Shown here one piece after another: positions 22,601-37,600 of a stretch of 64,000 bases of DNA. Below the pieces are notes generated by a model, which had not been told where the DNA came from, did not search any database, and was given only the letters and a program-made list of their open reading frames with translations. Position numbers and translations under genes: made by a program. Numbering within the stretch: position 1 is the first letter of the stretch; every line of letters begins with the position of its first letter. Source of the DNA: Campylorhamphus procurvoides (taxonomy: Eukaryota; Chordata; Aves; Passeriformes; Dendrocolaptidae); NCBI GenBank assembly GCA_013396655.1, contig WBMV01000082.1, forward strand, positions 123,046 to 187,045, in the 5' to 3' direction.

Positions 22601-25600
22601 TTGTTGATTGGCTTCTGAGGGCCTGTTTTCTCAGCTTTAAAGTTGCAAGAGTTCTTTGTTCATGTTGTAGGATATGTATTTCTGGGAATTGTGAATAACA
22701 TAGGGCATCTGGCATTAATAATGAGAGCTAAAGCCACCACTGTGATTAGCAGATCTAATTGAGCCTGGATGAGGTCTTCCCATTGGCTATTTAACTGAAT
22801 TACACAACGATATTTTTGTGATTATTTCCTGTATTATACCTATAATTCCAACTGCAGCCTGTTTTGGTAGCTGCCAGGTTCTGCTGCAGAAACTGGCTGA
22901 TGCGAGTGCAAATTATTAGGTAAGAAGGCAGAAGTAATTGAACTTTGATGTCACCTTTTCTGTTCAGCTGATTGACTTAACAAAACACCTGGGTTCATCT
23001 TTCATTACCAAACTTGTTTGCACTCATGGACTAACCCCAAATGTTATTTGGGGGGTGTGCAGACCTGTTTTTAAAGAAGTGAGCTAAAAAAGTTAGAGGA
23101 GGCATTTACCCTTCCTCAAATGGTGCCCCGGGTTCTTTAGCTGCTTCTTGAGTGCTGATGGTCTCTAGAGAGGAGTGCTCTTGTGTGGGCAAATCTTCTT
23201 GTACAATTTTTAATATCTTCTGGTATTAAAAAAGCTCAGTTTCTTCATAAATTTGTATGAGTAAATAATAGTGATATTTCTTCACTGAAGATAGACAGTG
23301 ACATGCAGGTGAACTGTCTGCAGTAAGCAAGGTTCCCTTCTTTGAGGGGGAGTAGATTTGGGTTGTTGGTGCTTTTGAAGGGTCAGGAGCAACTAATAAT
23401 TTACTTCTGCAGTTGGATATAAAAGTTTACATCTGGCATGATCCACTTAAGAGTCCATCAACACTCAAAATGTCATGTTTCTGTTGGAGCAGTTCTGTTT
23501 AGACAGTCTGTCACTGGTTTCCTGCACCTGGTGATCCCTTTCACTTGAAGAAAAGTAAGGCTTATTGTCATACTTTCCCTTTACAATGCTTGAGGTGACT
23601 CCAGTACAAGTGCTTATGTAAAGGAAGGTTACTAAGAAATGTGGACACAGCCAGAAACATTCACATTGCAATATAAATGTCTTGTATATTAAAGCAATTG
23701 AAGCACAAGTTAGACATTTGTATTTGACCTTGCAGACTGTTTGCCAGGGCCATATGGAATGGCTAAATTAAGGTTTCCTTGAAGTTATACAACAATATCA
23801 AGCAAAAAAAAAAATAAAAAGGTATAAAGTAGCATCCCTGTGGATGCATACAATGAGCTATCTTATTGCTGGTTTTTCTTCTTTGGCTGATTGGTGTTTT
23901 TTTCTTCACCTTGAGAACTTTGTTATGTATATATGGGAAAAGAGATGGTTTACAAGTTCTTACTTTCTAGTTCAGTGGCTAGTTCAGTTCTAGTTCAGAT
24001 ACCATGGGGTGAGCATTTTAATGGAAATGGAGGGAAACCTGAAGGCAACCTGAAAGCTGCAAGGCAGTTTGATTTGTTTACAAGTAATTAAATCTATTCG
24101 GGTTAGCTCACACCCCTCCACCCCCAATTTTGTGAAGCTAACTTTGTTACAGTCATACTTTCTGGCATGCCTTCTCCCATTCCCAGTACTTCGGAAAGAA
24201 TCAGTTTTAGCAAAACATTCCTGCAGAAAAGCCTGTTGTGTCGTCTTCAAAGCACTGTAAGTGATTGTGCTGTAATTCCACCTCAGGAAGCTTAAAGCAA
24301 ATATTATGGTGTCTTGTAATCAAGACAAATTATTTGTTTCCTTCATCTAAATGCTGGGGGTTTTTAGGAAAATGAATATGTATTTCAAAGAATGAGACAG
24401 CAGATGAGGCTGGAAGAGCATTTGGATGACTGCCAGTGCTTGTGTTCACCTGTATTTCCAAAGTCATTTTTTGTCTGGAGAACTCCAATGAGTTATGTCA
24501 CCTCTGTGCTCACAATGTATCATCAGGCACTCAAGTGCTTACATAAAATTTCTTAAAGCAGGCAGAAGGCAATCTTGGCAGCTGAACATCTGGTCCTGTT
24601 CACTTGTCGGTTTCTAACACACGCTGGGAGGTGAAGGAGCTTTTGGAGAAGGAAAAAGAGGAAAATGGCCATTTCTAAACAACAACAGCAAGTAATATAA
24701 CAGTGGTAGTTGTTGAACCACTAGTAAGTCTGTAAACCTTCCTGGTTAATAGGAATTAAACCAGGTGTCCAGTTTTTCTCAGAGACTCTTTGCAGGTGAA
24801 AACATGATAGAAACAATTGGTAATAAAGCCTTTCTGAATCTTTGCAGTTTTAGTAAGAGGTGGGAAGATTGAACTTGAATTGAAATAGCTACAACTTGAT
24901 TCTGACTGTTTAAAGGGGTAAGAAATGGTCAGACTTGAGCTGGAAAGAACAAACCCTACACATATGAAGTTTCAATAGATATATTTACATAGCTCTTGGG
25001 TGGATTAACTTCTTAAGTGTTGAACATGTTTTTGACCCCATCCAAACTGCTGGATCAGACTCTGAGGGAAACAAAACATATTATTGTCTGGATGGAAAAA
25101 TGATGCATTGTAGGGTTGTTTTGGTACCAGATAATGTTAACAATATGGGCTATATTTGTTCTTCACAAACTGCTGGCATGGTTCTTGGAGGTAAAAATGG
25201 AACATTCCTGATAAGTAACTTTTGCTCAAATGAATATAATAGAGAAACTCAGATGATTATGTATCGTATCTCAGCCTGCAGAAAATGCCCAGGCCATGGC
25301 TAGGGTGCTCTGAACCACTGTTTTCATTCCACAATGGTTTGCTGGGTCTGATGGGCTGGTGTTAAGCTACTGAGTTTGGGGTAAGCCAGGAATAAAGCCC
25401 TTAGCTGATCCATGCTATAGGAAGGTGTGTACATTAATTAACTCTTAACTCATGTAAGTTAGTTCTAAATAGAAATATATGCTTTTTGTAATAAATGTGA
25501 TATGCCTGGAGACTATTTAAATGCTGCTGCTGAATTGTAATGTGACCTTTTGGCTATTAAGATGTTATATACCAAGATTTGGAAAATGGTATAAATTTTA

Positions 25601-28600
25601 GTAACTTCTAACAGATAAATTTATATATTTCATTGCTTGAAGCTTAGAATATTATAAGTAATCAGGAATTTATACTGCACATAAACAACTTCAGCTTGTT
25701 TCAGATGTTTGCAACACTTAACTCTAGGACTACTTAAATAGAGGAAGAGTACCTCTAAAACTGAAGTGTTAAATTATCAAAGAGAGACATCGCTGGTATC
25801 TGCTTAGTGCTCTTCAGAAACAAAAATAAATGTGATAAATATTGCTGGGTTGAGTTCTGTTGTTGTGTGTTATTAGTTTGTCGGGTTTTTCTTTGTGTCT
25901 GTCCACATCTTCTGCCCCTTTTTGTTTTTCCTAAGAGAACAAACCTATATCAAAGAGTTCCCCTTGGAAAGTGGGGAAGATGCCTCACTTTTTTTTTTTG
26001 TTCCCTTCTTTCTCCTCTAGTGTCCATGTAAAGCCCAAATAAAAGTTCATTAATAGCAATGCTTAGATGTTGGAAGAGTTTGTGAAGAAAAGGTCTTTAT
26101 CCTCCAAAAAGCCTTTTATTTCCATTTAAATGTCAGTAAATATTTTTATGTGAATGATAAATGCTTTATTTTTAGTCAGTATTTGAGTATGCTTTGTATC
26201 TTCCAATGAATGTTGCTGTTGCCTTCTGTTCACCAGCATAATGGTCTTCCCTGGTGTAATGTGACTCATTAAATCACAAGAAGGTCATAATCATTTGAGA
26301 TGCTCCTGAGAGGAAAGTCAGTATTTCAGTATCAGAACAGAGCAATACAGCATCTGAGAATGTAAAAGAGAGGGAAGGTTGAGGCAGACAGGTGGTAGTA
26401 AGAGCTCATGGGACTTTAAGGTGATGCTGTTGTAGTATTGGAGTGACTAGCAAAGCAAATGCATTACTGCAAAGTCACTGGTTACATCAAAGTTGGCACC
26501 TGGTAGTGGAGATAGAGAAAAGTGAGCAGATACATCCATAGTGGAAATATGCTTAGATTATAAGAAGCAACCCTTTGGGCTGTAATAATGTCTGGTTTTG
26601 TTACTTGTCAGGCAGTCTAAGAGGCCTTCACATAATTACATTAGTAAGTCAATTGCTTGTTGTTTTTTTTTTCCTTTTCTAAATAGTGACTGCATCCTGG
26701 ACATCAGCTAGTGCTATTCCAATCAAGTGATAGAGAGGTCTTTCAAAGTGTGTAAGGCATAGAGAGTAAATGTGATTATTCTGTGTCTATGTGTTTAAGC
26801 GTTGTTGAAATGATGGCTCAGGAGTATTTCCAGAAGTTAATGTACTTATAGCACTTTTCTTCAGGCCCTTTCAATAAATAATATTTTAGGGGATAAAGAT
26901 CATCTGGGGAAGTTGTTTGTCAATAGGGAATCAGCGCCATATGGAGAGACACTAACTAAAGGGGTTTTTTCAGCTCAACTTTTCCCCATCACTGCATACT
27001 CTGCTTCTTATTTCATTCATGTTCCAATTGTATTTTGAGCTGAGCCCTCAAGCCTGTAAAATCCACACAGGGTTACTGTCTGCTTTTTAGTTGTGTTCAA
27101 ATTCTTGTCTGCCTTTTTCCAAGGAAGCTTCTGTGGCTAAATGGGGCAAGAAGCTTTGTTATGAAATTAGTCTCTTTAAGTAGAGGATATATATATAGAT
27201 TTGGCTATAAAGAGTTACATTATATTTTTGTAAGTTCTGAAGTGGATAATCTTTCCTTTGTAAGAGTAATTTATTTTGTCCTGTAAGGGACTTATTCATT
27301 TTCTGCTCTAAAACAACACCTGACACTCATAAACCATAAAGTCTTGTGGGCTTATTTTCCAAAGCTGCTTTCAGCAGAACTGTAGCATTTTGACTGAGCC
27401 GGTGATGAGTTTCTCTTTGAGAACAGAAATACTGGTAGCAAGGTATTATTCAACAAGCCATCTTGTTCCCTTTCTTAATTTCTTAGCCACTTGTATCCCT
27501 GCTGATGCTCTGTACCTTCCAGGCTCATTGGCAGAAGCTCAGTCTGCAACAACAGTGGGAATAAATGTGCCCAGATTCCCTAGGAGCTGGACTCGGTGAT
27601 CCTTGTGAGTCCCTTCCAACTCAGCATATTTTGTGATTCTTAATAAATTTGTCCATGAATTTAGAGCTGAACTCTGAAGACCTTATTTTGTATTTGGGTT
27701 CCTTGTGATCAGTGTTTATACTGATGTGCGTCTGCCTGTCTAATCTTTGCCAGCATAGTCCTTGGATGTTCTTCAGCCAAAGTGGTATTATTTAGTCTTA
27801 TTACAATCAGGACCAGAGCAGTGACTGTCCCCCTGTACTCAGGACTGAGGAGGCCACGCTTCCAGTGCACTGTCCAGTTTTGTGTCACTCATTTCAGGGA
27901 AGACATGGAGGTGCTGGAGTGTGTCCAGAGAAGGGCAGCATTGCTGGGGAAGGGTCTGGAGCACAAGTGTGATGAGAGGCAGCTGAAGGAGCTGGAGGGA
28001 CTCAGCCTGGAGAAAAGGAGGCTCAGGGAGGAACCTTCTCACTCTCTGCTACTACCTGACAGGAAGGGTGTAGTGAGCTGGGGGTCAGAATCTTCTCCCA
28101 GACAGCTCATGAAAGGACATGGCCAAGCTGTGTTGGGGAGGTTCAGGTTGGACAGCAGGAAGAAATTCTTCATGGAAAGGTTGGTCAACCTTTGGAATGG
28201 GCTGCTTGGGGATGTGATTTAATTGTCATTCCTGAAGGTGTTCAAGAAATGACTGGACATGCACTCAGTGCTCTGATCTAGCTGATAAGGTGGTGATTGG
28301 TCAAAGGTTGGACTTGATGATCTTGGAGATCTTTTCCGGTTTAAATTTTTGTGTAATTCTATAATTTCTAAAGGAAACTTCAGTTTAATAGTGTCACACA
28401 GGTTTCTAGAACATCAGTATCCCATGAGCAGTTGTTTATAAAGGGAGTATGGGCAGAAGCAGGCAAAGCAGATGGTGAAACAGTAGTTTAAAGCAGCAAT
28501 AGATACCTTGCTGGCAGGCATGGCTTCATGAAATGTGTTGATCTGTTGACTGTCACAAGTATTCTAGTAATGCAACACATGGGTTTTGATGATATTATGT

Positions 28601-31600
28601 GTGCAATAGGCATCCATTTTAACCACCAGATTTTCCAGCACAGTGGTGACTCAGGGAGCTGAATCCTCAATTACATGTGGTTTATTCCAAAAAAAGAATA
28701 ATTACTTTTAAAAAAGATGTTGCTGTATTTTTGTAGCATTACAGGATTGCTGACATCTTTTTTTTGTTTCATTTTTGTGATAGTGAAAGAGCTGGTACTT
28801 TCTTAGTGTATCTGCAGACAAGATCATCAAATCCCATTACATGAAGCAGCAAACCACTGAATTGTGAATATTGGCTCATGTACTGAGCTTTCCTTTCTGA
28901 CACAAAGCAGCAGTGTTTCATCAGGGAAATACTCTTGAGGATGTGACTCCTAACACACCTCTCCTGTTGAAAAGCTGTGATGATCACCAAGTTAAAATTT
29001 ATGCTTGATTTAAAAATACATAAAGGAGGCACAGAGTTTATGTTTATTCCTGTTTCCTCTGTAACTTTCCAGTGTTGTTCTAATGTTTTCTAATCTGAAT
29101 ACCCATATGGCGTTTTGCTTGTATAGCTTTTAATGTGATGAAGACGGTAGTGGGTTTTTTGTTTGTTTTGGTTTTTTTTTAATTCTCTTCATCCCCTTTA
29201 AGGAAAACTTGACACCTCTTATACTGTGACCTATTGTTCCTAGCTCTACCTTCCGGAGGATTTCTTCTAATCAACCTTCTCCTTTAAGCATGAAAAACAT
29301 CTTCTGTTTGTTCTAACTTCTCTTGGTACTTATCAGCCTTAATGGAATTAAAGGAGTGGCTTCAGTCTTGTTTAAAGATGATTCTATAAAATTTGGTATT
29401 AAAGAACTAAATGTCTATTAGAGGTCTGTAGAATTAATGTTAAATATGCACATTCACACTGTAAACTACAATATTGATTTGAAAATACTTGTCATCAAAC
29501 ATGACTGTTAGTTACTTCTGGCAGGAAGAGACTATTGAGCAACCTTGGCAGTGTAAAAGATCATGTGTGAATGACAATGGGATAAGCTAACTGGTCATCC
29601 TGTTCCCTGCTCATATAAGCAAAGAATCTGGTCTGGAGGAAAAAAAGCTAAAAAACTGGTTCAGTGCCGTCTATCACTCAATAGGATGCTGTTCTAAAAT
29701 ACATGATTTCAGGGGCATTTACTCAAGTGAAATCACCACCCCCACTCCCAGTTACTGGAAACATCTCCTCAGAAATCCCAAGTTCACAAAGCATTGCGCA
29801 AGGCTCTTGCTGAGTATTTGTATTTAAAGAGCATCCTACTGGTTTTGGAAGGACTCTGAGGTTTTGGGTTTTTTTTTTAATGGACTTGCTAGCTAGAATG
29901 AAGTCATGGTAGTGTGTCCCAAAGTCACCAAAATTTGAATGAGAGAAAGACTGTGTCAAGCTCTTTTTAAAAACTCATTACAAGGAGTTACTTGTGAATC
30001 CATTGCATATAAAATGTATTTTGGGTCAATATTTGCTTCAGAAAGAAGAGGGGTTTTTTTAAAAAAATAGAGTATTTCGGGTGTTTTACCTCCTTCAGTA
30101 GGGGGACGTAAGGTGGCAATGCTGACTTGGCTTAGATTATTATACTTGGCTGCAAATGAGAGATTTAGCTGTAGTTGGTCCAAGTAGTTCTCCTGCCTGC
30201 TACTTAGGATGTGTTTGCAACACACAATTCTGGTTAGTTACATTTATACAGTTCTATACCTCTGCAGTGAAAGTGCATTGTAGAAATGCTGAGATTGGTT
30301 GAAAAGATGTTGAGAAGATCCATTAGGGAAAAACTGCCATGAACCTAAGAAAGGACTGAGGACAGCAGAGGGTTTGGAACTAGATGATCTTTAAGGTCCC
30401 TTCCAACCTAAACCATTCTATGATTCTGTAAGGCACAGGAAATTTGGTTCCAGTTTAAATGAATAAGAGTAACTAGAGGATGAGATATGTGTTCTCTTTA
30501 CCAATGTGTTTATTTACAACAAATTTAATATTGTAGCATCCAAATGTTCTTCCTAAGATCTGGAAACATGCTCCTATGGTAAGGCAGCTTGTCTGACCTC
30601 ACTGGTTCTGAACGAGCAGGGACCCCAGTTTCATATGGTGTTTACTGGAATTGTGACTAAAGCTGGTTCCTGCAGCTGGAAAGCAAACTAAATCTGTTTT
30701 CAGGCTTTTTAAGATAAATAGTGGGTGTATTTGTAGGTTTATAAATGAGGTGACTTCATGAAAGTGTTTATCCTTTCCAAATTGCTTGGCAATTGCAGCA
30801 AAAGTCACTTAAAGGTTGTAGGAGATTTCAGAGATCTGTATCTCCAACTGTGGGCCAGAATGGTTGTATTCATTTGGGGAGTGGTGGAATGTTGTTTGTT
30901 TCTTCTAGTTTCCCAACTCTCTTGTGTTTCTGAGCTGATTTTTTCAGTTTATATAAATCAGTCTTAGTACTATTGACTTCAGAGGAACACACCCGCTTGC
31001 GCTAGGTACTTATCCTTGCTTTGCCAGTTTAACAACCATTCTGCAATTTTTTCTGGGTGTTCTCACAGGCACAAGTGTTCTGCTGAATCGTTACCCCTAG
31101 AAACGCCAAGGGGAATCTGTTTGTTCAGCTCCGTAGTGTGTGATATGAGGTGGGCGGGGCAGCAGTGGCAAGGGGGCTTCTACCCCCATAGACCATTCTC
31201 CTGGTCTTTTGAAACACGATGGCACTAGACACATGTCCTCAGCGTCCCAATGCATCTTAAAATAGGCAACAGCTGAAGCAGCTTTAGGCTCACTCTGCAT
31301 TTACGAGCTGTCTTTGAGCTGCCCATGAGTTGCTGTGGAAACCAGTGCTGAGCAGGACTGGGAGATAGATGGCTGGAAAATAGGCTTTTCTTGTGAGAGC
31401 CTGACTAGTTTGCAGAAGCTCCCTCTGAATTGCCATGGAGACAAGTGGAGTGGTGAAGTTTTGAGTCTTGTAAAAGTGGGAGCTATAAATATTTGGTTAA
31501 TAGCATGCGTTTTCTGCAATATCTCAATTGGAATAAACTCTGTGCTATATTGAACCTTTGCAAGCAATGCATTCAAACCCTTCCTCCCTTCTGTGTGAGT

Positions 31601-34600
31601 AGAAAAAAGGGATGCAAAATAAACTTTAAAGGGAATTGAATTTTATATTTTGATTATTAATTATAAAACTTTTAATACTAATTTTCCCCCAGCATTTCTC
31701 CTGCTCATGCAGAAATCTTTCAGTATTGAGGACTACTGAAAGCACTTAGAAGGCTGTTCAGTTTATCTGAAATTCTTGTGCTTTAGTGTTCAATTTCTTC
31801 AGAAAGGCTGACCTAAATAATCTCTTCCTTTCTTGTCTCCTGACATGTGAGTTTTGTGGGGTTTTTTTCCTTCCCACTTTCTCCTTTATGAGCACTTCAA
31901 TTTTTGTCAGGGCCAACTGTCCTTGTGGCTTTGCTCTGGAATTGAATCATTAACATGATCTCAAAGTCTTAAGATTCCTACTGATAATTTTAGATAATTG
32001 GCTCTGAAAACTTCAATCTTTTACTTTAGAAATATTTTTTTTGCTTAACTTGAAAGCCAAGAATAAAGGCACCATGACTGCTGTGCTGGCTTCCCAGATT
32101 GCACTAAACAATGCTCAGGAAAAGCTGAGAATTAATCACTCTTAGGTTATTTTTTTAAAAATGAAAAACTCTTTGCTGGTCTGATCTGTAGTTGAGGCAT
32201 TTAACACAGGAACTTTTTTGTTGTGAGACTGAGAGCTCCTCAGATCATCCAGCACTAGTTTTTAATACAGGTAGAAATCCTACACTTAGTGACTTTTGGA
32301 AAAGCTTTTCTACCCTGTCTGGGTAACTCTTAGCTGGATGAAAATGCAGTTCTGCGTTCTGTTTCTCATGCAATTTCCATTACGAGGACAAAGTTACTGG
32401 AACTGCTTCATACCTGCTTTCTGTAACACGAGTGTGAAGGATTGTTTTTGGGTTTATGCTACATCTAAGTAAAACAGTACTTTTTAAATTAAGCTCTGAA
32501 ACTCTGGATAAGTAATTAGTAAATCCACATGTAGTGACTGTGTTCCAATTCTTGGCTGCCTTTTCTAGGGGAGAGAAGGTAGGGAAAACAGCTACAAAGG
32601 CTTTGCCAAGTTGTCAGAGGGTACAGTGGCTTTCTAACGTAAACAGCTGTTGGGATTATGCACTGATTTTTGTGAGAAAATAATTATATCTCTATAAGCA
32701 TTTGAAGATATATAAAGTTTATTTAAAACTTTTAAAAGCTCTGTAAAAAGAGAAGTAGGAGGGGGATAGCCAGTTCTTGTATGTACCGAACATGTTTCTT
32801 GAGTTAACTCTATTTCCAGGCATACGATGTAAAATAATATGTCCATACATTAAACACCTTCAGTTTTGGGATGAGACTAATCACCTGAAAGCAGGAAAAA
32901 TTATCTACTGCATCATGTTACAGTAGAGAAAAGCTATGTGAACTTGAGCAGTTTGGCCACTTAAACTCTGTCACTTTAGCTTAAGTTCTGGTTGTTTGGC
33001 ATTATTGTTTTGTTGCTGTTGTTTTCCTTTTTTTTTTCCTCTCTGAAAATACTTTTTGCTTGACTGGGAATGAACCATTGTAAAGTGTATTTTAGGGTGA
33101 CACCTTCCTTTGTTTCAGGAGAAGTCCTGCAGACAGGATACCTTAAAACTTGCCTGTTTTTTCTTGCTTAAGTATCTATATATAATTTTTTTAATTTGAC
33201 TGTTTTTGCTCTTAATTTGAGATCTTTTATAAAAAAAAAAGGTGAAAATAGTATCTGCTGACTTCTCAGCAAGATGTCTAATGTATGTGTTTAACCAACC
33301 TACCATCTGAATACTGACCTTGTTATTAGCAGTGCCCTTGTGGCCAAGGCCAATGGGATCCTGGAGTGCATTAGGAAGAGCATTGCCATCTGGTCAAGAG
33401 TGGTGATCCTGCCCTGATGAGACACATCTGGAGTGCTGTGTCCAGTTCTGGGCTCTTCAGGACAAGAGGGACATGGTGCTCGTGGAGCAGGTCCAGTGGA
33501 GGGAAAGCTAATGAGGGGAGTGGAGCATCTCTCAGGATGCTCAGGAAAGGCTGAGGGAGATGGGGCTGTTCAGCCCTGCGAAGAGAAAACTGAGAGGGGA
33601 CCCCATCAATGTCTGTCTGTGTCTGCAGGGAGGGGTCAGAGGATGGACTCTACATTAGAATGAGGCTTGGACTATATGATCTCTAGAAGTCCCTTACAAG
33701 CCCAGCCATTCTGTGATTTACTCAATTCTGCACTGTGCTGAGCCTGGGCAGGATGTAAGGATGCTTTTGGGATTGGGGGAATTTTTTGTTGTTTAGCTGG
33801 GGATGGAGGGAAGGTCAGTTTTGTGTGTCAGGTACTCAGCTATAGAGATGAAATTTTCATTTTGCAATATCTGCCCTTCCAAAAGAGGAGCCAAACCAAA
33901 TACTGGATCTAACGGTTTGCTTCCCACTGTCCCTGCTCTTCCCTTGCTCCAAAAACCTAGTCCATTTCTCCAGGAATAAGAAAATCTGTTGGGAGAGGTC
34001 TTGTATAATATGAAGGGTGGGAAAGCTGGCACATACCTATGCACACAAATTGTGGTTCATGACAGGGCTTTTCATGAGATTACTAATAACTGTCCCTATG
34101 GAAAAGGCACTGCTTACAACATAAAAGTTTAACTGTGAAGCTCTGCCAGTGTTTTTATTTCTTGTGTCCCCCTGTGTTTTGAGTCTACTGAGAATCTAAA
34201 AGTTTGCTTCTGCTGTATTTCTGTCATTCCCAAGAGTCAAGACCAAAACATTTCTAGTACAGTCTAAGGAGTGAAAATAACTAGCTCTGTTTTTTCCTGG
34301 TGCGTGAAACACTACTAGTGTGGTACAGCACAGCTTCTTTGTAGTGCCAGGAAACCAGTACTGTATCTGCTTATATCAAGGAACAGTTTTCCTTATGGTT
34401 GTAAGGACTAACTTCTTTGTTAAATGCTGCTGGAAAAAGTTATTTTCTACTGATGTAAGAATAACACATGCACATAGTGTAGGGTCCCTTCTTTTCTTCC
34501 TTGAGTAAAAACATCTGCAAGGTCTATGTCCTAACTAGCCAGTAAGAGTGTTGAAAATCTTGCCATGTATCACACTGCATGTTAAGCTTCTCTCAAAATC

Positions 34601-37600
34601 TGTATGTGTTACCACCAGGTCTCAGGGAGCTGCAGCAGCTCTGCAGTCTGAACAACTAAAACCTACTGTGTTTAATCTAGCAGTTTCCAAAATCTGACAG
34701 AAATGCTGCTGACAGCAATCACTTAAGTATGGCGTGGCTGAGAAGCTCTTCAAGTTCCTTTTGTGTTTTAGACCCCATTAGCTGTCCAGCCAGAAAATGT
34801 GCCTTCTCTCTTAGGCTGCAATGCTTTATGCAGTCACACCATGCCTGTTAAGATACAAACTCACTCCTCACATCTGGGTGTTAATGGGCTTATTATTCCC
34901 ACCCTGCAGACCTTCCATTCAGACTACTACTTTATTTGTCTTCTGTGGCTGAAGATATGCAAGGCTGTTTTTTGTGAATCAGATAAACTGCCCAAAGTGA
35001 ATCCTGTTCTGTTACTATTCTGTAAGATTCAAGAAGTTCTGTAACTTAAACTAACTGAAAACTGAAGTCGAGTTTCCTTTGCCTTTTTTTCCCCTTCGTG
35101 GTGTGGGATAACTTCTTATACTTCTTGTCCAAACTTTGAGGTCTTAATGCTATGTTTATGATCTGTTTACTTAATCATAGAGTCACAGAATGGTTTGGGT
35201 TGGAGGGACCTTGAAAATCATCTCATTTCAACCCCCCTGACTGTGGATAGAGACACCTTCTACTAGATCAGTTTCCTTAAAGTTCCATCCAACCTGGCCT
35301 TGAACACTTCCAGGAATGGGGCATCCACAGCTTCTCTGGGCAATCTGTGCCAGTGCCTCACCGTCCTCACAGGGAAAAATTTGTTCCTAATATCTAATCT
35401 AAACATGCCCTCTCAGTTTAGAGCCATTGCCCCTTATCCTGTCACTACATGTAAAAACTACATGTGTAAAAAGTCCCTCTCCAGGTCTCTTGTAGCTCCT
35501 TTAGGTACAGAAAGGCCACAATAAAACTCTTCTCCAGTCTGAACAACCCCAACTCTCTCAGCCTGTCTTCACAGCAGAAGTGTTCCTACTCTCCAGTCAT
35601 CCTCATGGCCTCCTCTGGACTTGCTCCAACAGGTTCCATGTCCTTCCTGTGCTGGACCCCAGAGCTGGAGGGAGCACTGCAGGTGGGGTCTCACCAGAGC
35701 AGAGGGGCAGAATCCCCTCCCTTGCCCTATTGCCCACACTGCTTTGGAGGCAGCCCAGGACACTATTGTTCATGTTGACCTGTGATTGACTTCACACAAC
35801 GAGGATGGGTTTACTACAGTTATTTCAGGCTGTTTGGGTGCCTAAATTGCCAATTTCAGAGGTGGATTAAGGACTGTCCAACTGAGGAGATTTCTGCAGA
35901 GGCTGTGAATACTCCCAGTCTCTCCAGCACCTTTGTGGGAAGTTGGCATTCACCAAGAAGCACTGATGGACAGAAACTGCCCCCTGACAGAAGCGTGGCT
36001 GGAAAGGTTGGGGGGTCTGATCCCTGTCTGCCTGTCTATGACTGTCAGAGTTAGGGTAGTCCAGCCTGCTGATGCCACCCTGAGCAAGGGTGATAGCCTT
36101 TAGGTCACAGCTACCATGTCGTAGACTACTAAGAAGAATGGGAATTAGCAGTTTTGGAGATTTTTAGGTGATTCACAACTAATTCTGCCCAAAGGTAGGT
36201 AACTTCTCCTCCCCCTTCCCCATTTATGGACTTTGTAGCCTATGGACTGCTTCTCTTAGGAAGAAATATGGCAACAAGTGAGCCAAAACTGTTGTGACAG
36301 TGACAAAACTCTAGGTACTGCTTGAGGGCCTCCTGGTAGGTGGGTACATGGCTGACAAGTTCTGCATCAGCATGTCACTGAGGCTTTTTTCCTGGGGTGG
36401 TCACATGTCTGAAGGATGCTAACACCCAACAGATGTCTGGTTTCTTATTCTCTTTCAGGGGTTTCAGGAAGAGAACTAGCTTCATTACTGCTTTATTCTT
36501 GGGACATCAAACTTCCTAAACTTACAGTATCCTTGGAAGCCCTTTGTTAAGCTTTGCTCTAGACCACCTGCTATTTAGAACTTGGCAAAAGAAACACAAC
36601 ACTGCTTTTTCTCTTGCGCTTAAACTTTGTTTTGATTCTGTTCTCATGTCATTTCCTCCAGGCACACTGTTTCCTTTGATTTGATTTGACTAATATGCTT
36701 TTCCTTAATGATTCCTCCAGCTAGTAGTTTCAGTTTACAGTTGTGTGATCATTTATCAAATGGAAAGTGTGTATTTTTGGAGTTTATTTCTAAACAAATA
36801 GAGTTAGTGACACATAAGAATAGGGCTTTTTTTTTGTTTTGTTTTCTGGTATGTATAAAAGCATTTGCTGGATAAAACATTTCCTGGTAGAGTAATAGGT
36901 CATCTTTTCACTATTGCTCTTTATATGGTGAATTAAAATCCAAAGATGAAGTCTTGAATTCTGAATAATTAGCAGAGGCATCTCTGGAAGGAAAACTAGG
37001 AAGAGATGCTCTAGGTTTAAGGACTTTTCCTGTCTGCTTGATTATAATGGTTTTTATTTGGTCAGCTGTCTCTACCCCACCTTAAGTCACTGTTTGGACT
37101 CGACAGCTTCTTTGAAGAGGGTCATGTATATGTGTGGCTCGTGTGTGTGAGGAGAAGGGCTCTGTGTGTATGTTGAACTTCCTTCTTTTTTCTGACATAG
37201 CTTGCATTTACTGCTTTGCATAATAGAATCTTTATGTATTTTGTAAATCCCTTGATGTAAGAGGAAATTTGGAGACTTTGTGCAATTGCAAGCTCCCAAT
37301 ACAAAGCATGTGAAGTAATTTTGTAATTCCAGAGTGAAAAGTAACCACCATGGTCCTGCCCTAGAAGTCATAAAACATGTTTTCCTGTTGTGGCTCCTAG
37401 CTTATGAATATGTAGATGCTGACAGTGAGCTGCGTGACATCTGTATTAAAGAGGAGGGAAATTTCCAGGTCCATAAAACAGGGAAGGTAATACAGTGGGG
37501 ACTTGCATGTATTTGAGCTGGTTTTTGTTCAGACAGAGAGGCCTGATATGCCAATATTTCATAAATGGCTTTATCCACACTTTGGAGTCCTAGAAATGCT

